Made by a program: the position numbers and the translations under genes. Shown piece by piece: positions 9,306 to 16,426 of a stretch of DNA of 38,896 nt. The stretch is from Clostridia bacterium (lineage in GTDB: Bacteria; Bacillota; Clostridia; Oscillospirales; Acutalibacteraceae), in contig JAFSDM010000039.1 in the NCBI GenBank assembly GCA_017436225.1, positions 1 through 38,896 of the forward strand. The letters run 5' to 3'. Position 1 is the first letter of the stretch; each line of letters starts with the position of its first letter. Below the pieces are notes generated by a model. That model made no database searches. It was not told the DNA's origin and saw only the letters and a list, made by a program, of their open reading frames with translations.

Positions 9306-10370
9306 TTATAACCTTTCAATCTCTTCTAAAAGTGCCGCAAGAAGTTTATCTTCAGGCAGTTTTTTTATAATCTCGCCTTTTTTAAAAATAATTCCCTCAC
9401 CTTTACCGCCGGCTATGCCAATATCGGCTTCTCTGGCTTCACCCGGACCGTTAACAACACAGCCCATTATGGCAACGGTGATTTCTTTTTTGCAGTTTTT
9501 AAGAGCCTGCTCCGCCTTTTTGGCAAGTCCTACCAAATCAATAGAGGTTCTACCGCAAGTTGGGCAAGAAACAAATCTTACTCCGCCTTTTTTAAGACCT
9601 AAGGCTACCAAAAGCTCCTTACCCGCTTCAACCTCGGTTACGGGGTCATCTGTTAAGGAAACGCGTATTGTACTGCCTATTCCATTTAAAAGCAGACCTC
9701 CGATACCCGCCGCCGAGCGCAGCGTTCCCATACGGAGTGTACCCGCTTCGGTAACGCCCAGATGGAGCGGATATTTGCAAATTTCAGCCGCTAACATATA
9801 TGTATCAAACATTGTTTTAACGTTTGAAGATTTAAGGGATAAAACTATTTGGTCGAAATCAAACTTTTCTAAAAGCTTTATGTGGTACATACCGCTTTCA
9901 ACCAAGGCTTCGGGCGTGGGAGCGCCGTATTTTGCAAGAATATGCTTTTCTACCGAGCCGGAATTTACTCCGACTCTTATAGGGATATTCTTAAATCTAC
10001 AAACATCTACAACCTGTTTTACCTTTTCATCATCGCCTATGTTACCGGGGTTTATGCGGATTTTATCTACACCTGCATAAGCGCTTTCAATGGCAAGCTT
10101 ATAATCAAAATGGATATCGGCAACAACGGGAATTTTTACCGCCTCTTTAAGCTTTGAAATAAGCTCTACCGTTTTAATATCGGGTACCGAAACACGAATA
10201 ATCTCACAGCCCGCATTTTCTAAAGCTACCGCCTGTGCAATATTTCCTTCAAAATCGGTTGAGTGGCGGTTGAGCATTGACTGCACCGAAACGGGCGCAT
10301 CTCCACCCACAAATACGGCATTTTCGCCGCTGCCTATTTTAACCTTAACGGTATCTTCTCTTTTAAACAT
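9306..10370 (-). CDS. ispG: 4-hydroxy-3-methylbut-2-en-1-yl diphosphate synthase (flavodoxin/ferredoxin)
   Basis: Converts MEcPP to HMBPP in the methylerythritol phosphate (MEP) isoprenoid pathway, using a [4Fe-4S] cluster. The 354-residue protein has the N-terminal TIM-barrel signatures SVQSMLNRHSTD and DKIRINPGNIGD, and the C-terminal cluster cysteines in SCPTCGRTS and MGCVVNGPGEARE, as in the short bacterial form. GGGGA lies 10 bases before the ATG. It shares its operon with dxr and uppS, so three isoprenoid steps are co-expressed. Confidence 0.97.
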   Translation of the reverse strand: MFKREDTVKVKIGSGENAVFVGGDAPVSVQSMLNRHSTDFEGNIAQAVALENAGCEIIRVSVPDIKTVELISKLKEAVKIPVVADIHFDYKLAIESAYAGVDKIRINPGNIGDDEKVKQVVDVCRFKNIPIRVGVNSGSVEKHILAKYGAPTPEALVESGMYHIKLLEKFDFDQIVLSLKSSNVKTMFDTYMLAAEICKYPLHLGVTEAGTLRMGTLRSAAGIGGLLLNGIGSTIRVSLTDDPVTEVEAGKELLVALGLKKGGVRFVSCPTCGRTSIDLVGLAKKAEQALKNCKKEITVAIMGCVVNGPGEAREADIGIAGGKGEGIIFKKGEIIKKLPEDKLLAALLEEIERL

Positions 10371-10392
10371 AGCGGTAACTTCCCCTTTTTTT

Positions 10393-11445
10393 CTAGAAAA
10401 ATGCCCAGATATCCTTAACCAAAATTACAGCCATTAGGGTTAAAAGGAATATCATACCTACTGCGTGTACCCACTTTTCATACTTTTGGGGTACCGGTTT
10501 TCTGAATATCATTTCAATTAAAATAAACACAAGTCTGCCGCCATCGAGCGCAGGAATTGGAAGCAGATTAAAAATACCTAAATTTATAGTAATAAGGGCG
10601 ATAAGCGGAAGCATATCAAAAACACCTGTTTTTGCCGCTTCGCCCAAGGTTGCGGTAACCTGAACGGGACCTGAAATATCGCTAACTCGGTATCTGCCTT
10701 TTATCATATCCACTAGGGAGAAAACGACCATTTTTGCATAGGAAACCGAGGTGTTTACCGTTTGCTTTAAAAATGTGCCAACTGTACGCTTTTCGCCATA
10801 AACCTTAAAATCAAGTTTAATAACGTTATAGCCTTCATATTTTTCGGTGGCAAACGGCACTGCGGGAAGATTTATTTCTTTGCCATCTCGAAGAACGGTC
10901 ATATTTAAATTACCATCTTCAACGGCGGTGAAGTTATAGGAAAGGTCATAAAAGGTTAGAATACTTCTGTTATCTATTTTTATAATCTCATCGCCCACCA
11001 TAAGTCCGTTATCACCGTTACTGGTGGCAGTTTCGCTGAATTCGGCAACCGTTGTGGTAGCATAAGCTGTTTGAGGAGCAAGGGTTATTCCTACGATTAT
11101 AAGGCCAAAAATAAGATTAAAAACCGCGCCCATTACAACTATTAAAAATCTACGCCAAGCCGCCTTATTGCAAAAGGCTTTATCATCGGTGCTGGTTTCA
11201 TCTTCGCCTTCCATAGCGCAGTATCCGCCAAAGGGAATAAGTTTTAACAAATAGGTTGTTTCCTTGCCCTTCTTTTTAAGGAGGGTTGGACCAAAGCCAA
11301 CGGCGAATTCGTTTACGCGAACGCCTAAGCTTTTAGCCGCAATAAAGTGACCAAACTCATGAATTACAACCAAAAATATAAAAAAGATAAAACCAATAAC
11401 ATACGGCCACGCCGCACTGAAAAATGAGCCTATTGCTTCAAGCAT
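10393..11445 (-). CDS. rseP: Site-2 intramembrane zinc metalloprotease (RseP/RasP)
   Basis: Membrane protease that cuts transmembrane segments such as anti-sigma factors and leftover signal peptides. The zinc site HEFGH is in the first transmembrane helix (VVIHEFGHFIAAKSLG), the third ligand region is NLLPIPALDGGRLV near the C-terminus, and a PDZ domain lies between (GLMVGDEIIKIDNRSI). I choose the ATG at 11445 (MLEAIGSFF, 350 aa) because GGAGG sits 5 bases upstream; the longer frame begins with TTG inside that ribosome site. It lies between dxr and ispG, a common arrangement next to cdsA in Bacillota. Confidence 0.95.
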   Translation of the reverse strand: MLEAIGSFFSAAWPYVIGFIFFIFLVVIHEFGHFIAAKSLGVRVNEFAVGFGPTLLKKKGKETTYLLKLIPFGGYCAMEGEDETSTDDKAFCNKAAWRRFLIVVMGAVFNLIFGLIIVGITLAPQTAYATTTVAEFSETATSNGDNGLMVGDEIIKIDNRSILTFYDLSYNFTAVEDGNLNMTVLRDGKEINLPAVPFATEKYEGYNVIKLDFKVYGEKRTVGTFLKQTVNTSVSYAKMVVFSLVDMIKGRYRVSDISGPVQVTATLGEAAKTGVFDMLPLIALITINLGIFNLLPIPALDGGRLVFILIEMIFRKPVPQKYEKWVHAVGMIFLLTLMAVILVKDIWAFF

Positions 11446-11460
11446 AACTGCCTCCAAAAA

Positions 11461-12603
11461 TTATTTTATATATGATAATACCGCCTCGCGCGCGAGCTTG
11501 TCGGCTTCAAAAACATCTTCTAATGTGAATACCTTTTTGTTTTGACAAGCTTCGGTTGCTTTTGCTACAAACTCGCCTATCTGAAGGAAGGAGATTTTTT
11601 CCCTTAGGAAAAGCTCTACCGCCTTTTCGTTTGCGCCGTTAGCAGCGGTGGGATAAAGTCCACCTCTTTTAATTGCCGATATACAGGTTGCAAGGCAGGT
11701 AAAGGTATTCATATCGGGCTTTTCAAAGGTAAGGGTGTGAATGTCGGTTAAGGAAAGCTTTGGCGCGGGTGACGGCATACGGTTTGGATAGGTTAATGCA
11801 AACTGAATGGGTATTGCCATATCGGGTGTACCAAGCTGACCTATTACCGCTCCGTCTTCAAGCTCGATAGCCGAGTGAAGTATACTTTGTCTGTGAACAA
11901 GCACCTCAATATTATCTGCCGAAACCGAGAACAAATGCACCGCTTCAATAACCTCAAGCCCTTTATTCATAAGGGTTGCGCTATCTATTGTGATTTTTTG
12001 TCCCATATCCCAATTAGGATGCTTTAAGGCGTCGGCAGGGGTGATGCTTTTAAGCTCTTCCTTTGTTTTGCCAAAAAAGGGTCCGCCCGATGCGGTAAGC
12101 AAAATTTTATAAGGATTACCGTTTGGAACGCCCATAAGTGACTGAAAAATAGCCGAATGCTCGCTATCCACAGGGAGAATTGAAACGCCCTTTTCTTTAG
12201 CTTTTTTCATTACAATATCGCCGCCTGTAACAAGGGTTTCCTTGTTGGCTAAAGCAATGCTTTTACCCGACTCAATAGCGGTAACGGTTGGGCGAAGCCC
12301 CGCAATGCCAACTATGGAATTTAGCACCATATCGGCATCATATGCAGCGGCTGTGTTAACGGCATCTGCACCGCCTTCTACCTTAACATTAGTATCGGCA
12401 AGTTTAATTTTTAAATCCTTAGCGGCGGCTTCATCCATTACGGCAAGGTATTCAGGGGCATATTTTCTAGCCTGTGCTTCAAGCAGGGTAATGTTTCTTC
12501 CCCCTGCGGCAAGAGCCGAAATACCCCAACCGATTTTTTCGGTAACGGTTAAAGCCTGAGTGCCTATTGAACCTGTTGAACCTAAAATTGTAAGTTTTTT
12601 CAT
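11461..12603 (-). CDS. dxr: 1-deoxy-D-xylulose-5-phosphate reductoisomerase
   Basis: Converts DXP to MEP with NADPH, the committed step of the MEP isoprenoid pathway. 380 residues, normal length. Visible motifs are the NADPH-binding GSTGSIGTQAL (residues 8-18), the stretch NKETLV, the metal-binding DSEHSAIFQ, and the flexible-loop region HPNWDMGQKITIDSATLMNKGLE. The start follows CAGGA by 12 bases. It sits 23 bp after cdsA and is followed at 15 bp by rseP. Confidence 0.97.
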   Translation of the reverse strand: MKKLTILGSTGSIGTQALTVTEKIGWGISALAAGGRNITLLEAQARKYAPEYLAVMDEAAAKDLKIKLADTNVKVEGGADAVNTAAAYDADMVLNSIVGIAGLRPTVTAIESGKSIALANKETLVTGGDIVMKKAKEKGVSILPVDSEHSAIFQSLMGVPNGNPYKILLTASGGPFFGKTKEELKSITPADALKHPNWDMGQKITIDSATLMNKGLEVIEAVHLFSVSADNIEVLVHRQSILHSAIELEDGAVIGQLGTPDMAIPIQFALTYPNRMPSPAPKLSLTDIHTLTFEKPDMNTFTCLATCISAIKRGGLYPTAANGANEKAVELFLREKISFLQIGEFVAKATEACQNKKVFTLEDVFEADKLAREAVLSYIK

Positions 12604-12626
12604 AATAATTAGTATTCCTGTTTTTT

Positions 12627-13520
12627 CTATTTTATAAGCGGAAATGTTGAGAGCATAACCGAAAGCGCTGCCGAAATCATTAAAATACTGTCAAAACGGT
12701 CTAAAACGCCACCATGACCGGGTATAAGTTTACCAAAATCTTTAATTTCACATTTTCTTTTAATTAAAGATGCGGTTAAATCACCCAAAACGCCTATAAG
12801 CACAAATATTGGGGTTGCGATTAAAACGGCTATGGTATTTACCTTAACGTTAAAGCAATTTTGGTATAGCATACAAACCAAAAAGGTAACTAAAAGCGAA
12901 GAAACTATACCGCCGATTAAGCCTTCCCAGCTTTTTTTAGGACTTATAACAGGTGCCATTTTATGCTTGCCGATTGCAACGCCAACAAAGTATGCACCCG
13001 TATCGGCAACGGCAGAAAAGCAGAAAAGTAACACTACATAAAATAGCGAAGCATCGCGATTTACGTGAGAAACGAAGCACAAAAATGCATAAGAAATAAT
13101 TATGGGTAAAAGTATCATACCCAACATACCTTCGAGCTTAATATCCTTGTGGAATTTAAGGTAGAGCGCAAACTGAACAAGTGCAAATATAATGGTTAAA
13201 TTTGCAATGCCACCGAAAATGGTGTAAACAATAAACGGTATAACGGTAGATAAACCTGAGATACTGGGTGCCAATATATATCTGTCAGGCACCAAACCCA
13301 CAATAATAGGTCTTAAAATAAAAAGCGCCGAAAAAACTGAGCCTACTGCGGTAATAATTTTATTTTTTACTATTCCCGTAGCATAAAGTGCCTCATAAAC
13401 ACCTATTGCAGCTAAAACAGCGCAAGCAATGTACATAATCGGCGGCCATTTAGTTGCCGAAAAAAGTAAGCCTATTAAAACGGCTACCAAAACTGCACCT
13501 GAAATAATACGAGTTTTCAT
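12627..13520 (-). CDS. cdsA: Phosphatidate cytidylyltransferase
   Basis: Makes CDP-diacylglycerol from phosphatidate and CTP at the membrane, feeding all glycerophospholipid synthesis. The 297-residue protein is mostly hydrophobic with about eight membrane segments. The family signature is in its C-terminal half: SPKKSWEGLIGG, then GDLTASLIKRKCEIKDFGK and PGHGGVLDRFDS, which carries the catalytic Asp residues. GGGGAG lies 6 bases before the ATG. The 11-bp gap to uppS and 23-bp gap to dxr indicate one operon. Confidence 0.96.
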   Translation of the reverse strand: MKTRIISGAVLVAVLIGLLFSATKWPPIMYIACAVLAAIGVYEALYATGIVKNKIITAVGSVFSALFILRPIIVGLVPDRYILAPSISGLSTVIPFIVYTIFGGIANLTIIFALVQFALYLKFHKDIKLEGMLGMILLPIIISYAFLCFVSHVNRDASLFYVVLLFCFSAVADTGAYFVGVAIGKHKMAPVISPKKSWEGLIGGIVSSLLVTFLVCMLYQNCFNVKVNTIAVLIATPIFVLIGVLGDLTASLIKRKCEIKDFGKLIPGHGGVLDRFDSILMISAALSVMLSTFPLIK

Positions 13521-13531
13521 ACTTTACTCCC

Positions 13532-14263
13532 CTACACTCCACCGAAACGGCGGTTGCGTTTGTTATAATCTTCAATAGCTTTATCTAAATGCTTTGAGGT
13601 AAAATCAGGCCAAAGGATATCTGAAAACCAAAACTCCGCATAGGCGCTTTGCCATATTAGATAGTTTGAAAGCCTGTATTCACCGCTTGGGCGAATTATA
13701 AAATCGGGGTCGGGCTGACCAGCAGTATAAAGCGAATTTGAAATGGTTTGCTCGGTAATATCTTCAATATTCATTTCGCCCTTTTGAACCTTTTTAGCGA
13801 GGCTTTTAAAGGCAAAAAGAATTTCGTCTCTGCCGCCGTAATTAAGGGCTATGTTAAGGTTAAGACCCGTTGCCTCCTTAGAGTTTTCTTCGGCATCACG
13901 AATAAGGAAAACAATGTCATCGGGCAAAGCTTCAATGTTACCTATAAATTTAACCTTTATGTTTTCATCCTTAAAGTTTTTAGCGTCCTTTAAATAATCG
14001 CGAAGAATATTCATAATATTATCAACCTCTTCTTTAGGGCGCTTCCAGTTTTCGGTAGAAAAGGCGTAAACGGTTAGGTATTCAAGTCCGATTTTATTGC
14101 AGTACCTTGCAATATCCTTAAAATTTTTAGAGCCTGCGCTATGACCCGCCGAGCGAGGAAGTGCGCGCTTTTTTGCCCAACGGCCGTTACCATCCATAAT
14201 AATGGCAATGTGACGCGGCAAAACTAAATCCTTTAAGCTTGTTTTTTTAGATTTAAAAAGCAT
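13532..14263 (-). CDS. uppS: Undecaprenyl diphosphate synthase (cis-prenyltransferase)
   Basis: Adds eight isopentenyl units in cis to farnesyl diphosphate, giving the lipid carrier for peptidoglycan. The catalytic aspartate is in HIAIIMDGNGRWAKKR; further motifs are AFSTENWKRP and, near the C-terminus, PDFIIRPSGEYRLSNYLIWQ and AEFWFSDILWPDF. I start at the ATG at 14263 (MLFKSKKTSLKD, 243 aa), because GGGAGAG precedes it by about 10 bases. The upstream extension to 14305 runs through a terminator-like hairpin (14282-14319) and is not family-like. Confidence 0.95.
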   Translation of the reverse strand: MLFKSKKTSLKDLVLPRHIAIIMDGNGRWAKKRALPRSAGHSAGSKNFKDIARYCNKIGLEYLTVYAFSTENWKRPKEEVDNIMNILRDYLKDAKNFKDENIKVKFIGNIEALPDDIVFLIRDAEENSKEATGLNLNIALNYGGRDEILFAFKSLAKKVQKGEMNIEDITEQTISNSLYTAGQPDPDFIIRPSGEYRLSNYLIWQSAYAEFWFSDILWPDFTSKHLDKAIEDYNKRNRRFGGV

Positions 14264-14281
14264 TTTAAAATCACTCTCCCA

Positions 14282-14319
14282 AAAAGCCCATCGGGCAAAA
14301 TACAAACCGATGGGCTTTT
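14282..14319 (-). terminator. Terminator-like hairpin between frr and uppS
   Basis: A perfect 13-bp inverted repeat (14282-14294 with 14307-14319, loop 12) with a GCCCATCGG core and a T5 run on the minus strand, lying between the frr stop (14341) and the uppS start (14263). It looks like a full terminator inside the operon. A TATAAT occurs just upstream on the minus strand (near the frr stop) but with a poor -35. Confidence 0.7.
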
Positions 14320-14340
14320 AAACACATATTATAAAGAAAT

Positions 14341-14895
14341 TTAGATTTCCATAATTTCCTTTTCTTTTGCAGCTGTTAAATCATCGGCTTCCTTACAGAA
14401 TTTATCAGTAAGATTTTGAATTTTCTTCTCTGCGCTAGAAAGGTCATCCTCAGTGATTTCGCTGTTCTTCTTCTTTGCCTTTGCCTTTTCAATAGCATCG
14501 CGGCGAATGGAACGAATAGCAACCTTGGTTTCTTCACCCATTTTACGAATATCCTTAACTAAATCACGGCGGCGCTCCTCGGTGAGAGGTGGGAACATAA
14601 GGCGGATAACCTTACCGTCATTTTGAGGATTGATACCAATTTCAGAGGTTAAAATTGCTCTTTCAATATCGCGAAGGGTGGAAACGTCCCAAGGCTGAAT
14701 TTGAAGGGTTCTGCCTTCGGGAACGGAAACTGCAGCCATCTGCTGAACGGGTGTGGGTGTTCCGTAATAGTCAACCAAAACTTTATCTAAAACGGCAGGG
14801 TTTGCGCGACCTGCACGAACTGCTTTAAATTCGCGGTCCAAAGCGTTTAAGGATTTATCCATTTTTTCTTCGCATTTTGCAATTAATTCTTTCAT
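14341..14895 (-). CDS. frr: Ribosome recycling factor
   Basis: With EF-G it splits post-termination ribosomes. The 184-residue length and sequence are typical: the helical bundle domain starts MKELIAKCEEKMDKSLNAL, followed by RAGRANPAVLDKVLVDYYG and the hinge region, with a charged C-terminal helix (KEADDLTAAKEKEIMEI). AAGGAG lies 8 bases before the ATG. It follows pyrH by about 20 bp, the conserved pyrH-frr pairing. Confidence 0.98.
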   Translation of the reverse strand: MKELIAKCEEKMDKSLNALDREFKAVRAGRANPAVLDKVLVDYYGTPTPVQQMAAVSVPEGRTLQIQPWDVSTLRDIERAILTSEIGINPQNDGKVIRLMFPPLTEERRRDLVKDIRKMGEETKVAIRSIRRDAIEKAKAKKKNSEITEDDLSSAEKKIQNLTDKFCKEADDLTAAKEKEIMEI

Positions 14896-14915
14896 AAGAT
14901 TTTCTCCTTTTAAAA

Positions 14916-15620
14916 TTATTCTACTATTGTACCGTTTTGCTCGCCCAAAACTGCTTTGTAAATGTTTTCGGGGTCATTAAGATTAAACACCATAATTTTA
15001 ATATTGTTATCCATACAAAGTGAAGCGGCGGTGCTATCCATAACGTGAAGGCCTTTGCTAAGCACCTCCATAAATGAGAGCTTATCATACTTAACTGCGT
15101 TGGGGTTTTGTTTTGGGTCACTATCATAAACGCCGTCAACATTGGTTGCTTTAAAGATAACGTCGGCATCAATTTCGGCGGCTCTTAAAGCGGCGCCTGT
15201 ATCGGTTGAAAAGAAGGGGTTTCCTGTACCGCAACCAAAAATAACAATTCTACCTTTTTCCATATGGCGAACTGCCTTTTGGCGAATGTAAGGTTCGGCA
15301 ATTTTAATCATTTCAATACCTGTTTGAACACGAACGGGTGCGCCTAACTGCTCCAAGGCATCTGCCAAGGCAAGAGAATTAATAACTGTTGCAAGCATAC
15401 CCATATGGTCGGCACGGGTTCTGTCCATCTTACCGCTTGAACGGCCGCGCCAGAAGTTGCCTCCGCCAACAACAATTGCTATTTCAACGCCTAAATCATA
15501 GGTGTGTTTAATGCTTTGACATATTTCAAGCACCTTATCAAAATCAAGACCGTGACCCTGCTCGCCTGCTAGGGCTTCACCGCTGAGCTTAATTAAAACT
15601 CTTTTATAAATAGGTTGCAT
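14916..15620 (-). CDS. pyrH: UMP kinase
   Basis: Phosphorylates UMP to UDP with ATP; a hexameric enzyme of the amino-acid-kinase fold. Motifs are [15 protein letters not shown] at the N-terminus, the glycine loop [14 protein letters not shown], and the [12 protein letters not shown] uridine-site loop. I start at the ATG at 15620 ([14 protein letters not shown], 235 aa) with GGGG eight bases upstream; a longer frame reaches 15698 but would begin inside the promoter. First gene of the nine-gene operon. Confidence 0.97.
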   Translation of the reverse strand: MQPIYKRVLIKLSGEALAGEQGHGLDFDKVLEICQSIKHTYDLGVEIAIVVGGGNFWRGRSSGKMDRTRADHMGMLATVINSLALADALEQLGAPVRVQTGIEMIKIAEPYIRQKAVRHMEKGRIVIFGCGTGNPFFSTDTGAALRAAEIDADVIFKATNVDGVYDSDPKQNPNAVKYDKLSFMEVLSKGLHVMDSTAASLCMDNNIKIMVFNLNDPENIYKAVLGEQNGTIVE

Positions 15621-15669
15621 TTTTATACCCCATTTCACTTTATTTGAAATTAAATATCTACCTTGTATT

Positions 15670-15698
15670 ATTGTACAATATACGGTGTGGAATGTCAA
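15670..15698 (-). promoter_or_regulatory. Promoter of the pyrH-frr-uppS-...-polC operon
   Basis: Minus strand TTGACA (15693-15698), 17-bp spacer, TACAAT (15670-15675): 11 of 12 consensus bases. It leaves a leader of about 40 nt before pyrH and settles the pyrH start. Confidence 0.85.
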
Positions 15699-15762
15699 TC
15701 GTTTTTTGGGGTTGCGGTAGAAAAATGAGGCTGAATTTCAGTAAATTTTTTAAATTATTTTA

Positions 15763-15791
15763 TTGACAAATTGCGGGGGTTGTGTTATCAT
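15763..15791 (+). promoter_or_regulatory. Promoter of the metal-resistance operon
   Basis: TTGACA (15763-15768), 17-bp spacer, TATCAT (15786-15791), reading toward the CadC-like repressor gene. The -10 overlaps the candidate operator, so binding of the repressor would block RNA polymerase. Confidence 0.85.
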
Positions 15792-15810
15792 ATGAACAAC
15801 TGAACATATG
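15789..15810 (+). promoter_or_regulatory. Candidate ArsR/CadC-family operator
   Basis: CATATG boxes flank two TGAACA units at an 8-bp spacing (CATATGAACA then TGAACATATG). AT-rich sites with TGAA half-sites at this position are usual for SmtB/CadC-type repressors, though this copy is more a direct than a clean inverted repeat. A short palindrome CTGAATTTCAG lies further upstream (15731-15741). Confidence 0.5.
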
Positions 15811-15823
15811 AAAGGATGGTGTT

Positions 15824-16180
15824 ATGAGTAATACTGCAAGGGTGTGTGAATGTCTTTACGTTCACACCGACGCTATTGAGCAGGTTAAAGCTAAGCTTCC
15901 TGAGGATGAAACCCTTTTTGAGCTTTGTGACCTTTTTAAGCTTTTTGGCGATGCAACACGAATTAAAATCCTTTATCTTCTTTTTGAAAAGGAGCTTTGT
16001 GTTTGTGATATTGCTTCACTTCTTAATATGACACAATCTGCAATTTCGCATCAGCTAAAGGTGCTTAAAAACAGTAAGCTTGTAAAATTCAGGCGTGAGG
16101 GTAAGGTTGTTTTTTACAGACTTAGCGACAACCACGTAAAAACCATAATTGCTCAGGGTATGGAGCATTTAGCAGAATAA
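15824..16180 (+). CDS. Metal-responsive ArsR/SmtB-family repressor, CadC type
   Basis: A 118-residue winged-helix repressor that should leave DNA when it binds Cd, Pb or Zn. Both known metal sites of the family are recognisable. The alpha3N site is four cysteines: C8 and C10 in the N-terminal arm (VCEC) and C59 and C61 in ELCVCD. The alpha5 site has D102, H104, H115 and E118. The recognition helix is in SLLNMTQSAISHQLKVLKNSKLV. AAAGGA precedes the ATG. It is the first gene of an operon with an HMA protein and a P1B ATPase, so autoregulation through the operator over its -10 is likely. Confidence 0.93.
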   Translation: MSNTARVCECLYVHTDAIEQVKAKLPEDETLFELCDLFKLFGDATRIKILYLLFEKELCVCDIASLLNMTQSAISHQLKVLKNSKLVKFRREGKVVFYRLSDNHVKTIIAQGMEHLAE

Positions 16181-16193
16181 AGGAGTGTTTGTT

Positions 16194-16418
16194 ATGAAAA
16201 AGGTTTTAAGATTTTCAGAAATTGACTGTGCAAACTGCGCGGCAAAGGTTGAAAAAAACATAAGCAAGCTTGAAGGTGTAAAATCTGCAAGGGTGGTTTT
16301 TTTAACCCAAAAAATTATTTTAGAGGTTGAGGATGACTGTGATTTGAAGGCTCTTATAAAGGCTGTGGAAAAGGAAGCCAAAAAGGTAGAGCCTGACTGT
16401 GAAATCACCGAAAAATAG
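16194..16418 (+). CDS. Free-standing heavy-metal-associated (HMA) domain protein
   Basis: A 74-residue ferredoxin-like metal-binding domain with the metal loop in EIDCANCAAKVEKNI (the CxxC pair) and a conserved second half (KIILEVEDDCDLKALIKAVEKEA). The start is the ATG at 16194; AGGAG at 16181-16185 overlaps an upstream in-frame GTG, which is therefore not the start. The ATPase that follows has no N-terminal HMA domain, so this small protein probably acts as its detached metal-binding domain or metallochaperone. It is 8 bp from that gene. Confidence 0.92.
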   Translation: MKKVLRFSEIDCANCAAKVEKNISKLEGVKSARVVFLTQKIILEVEDDCDLKALIKAVEKEAKKVEPDCEITEK

Positions 16419-16426
16419 GTAATATT

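Noticed and set aside
9415..10080. A 221-codon plus-strand frame antisense to ispG
   Set aside because: It lies wholly inside ispG, which has unmistakable family motifs; the opposite frame has a composition typical of a shadow and no recognisable domain.
11446..11457. Longer rseP starting with TTG at 11457
   Set aside because: The TTG overlaps the GGAGG ribosome site that serves the ATG at 11445.
15621..15698. Longer pyrH starting at 15698
   Set aside because: That start falls in the -35 of a near-consensus promoter; the ATG at 15620 has a ribosome site and matches the family N-terminus.
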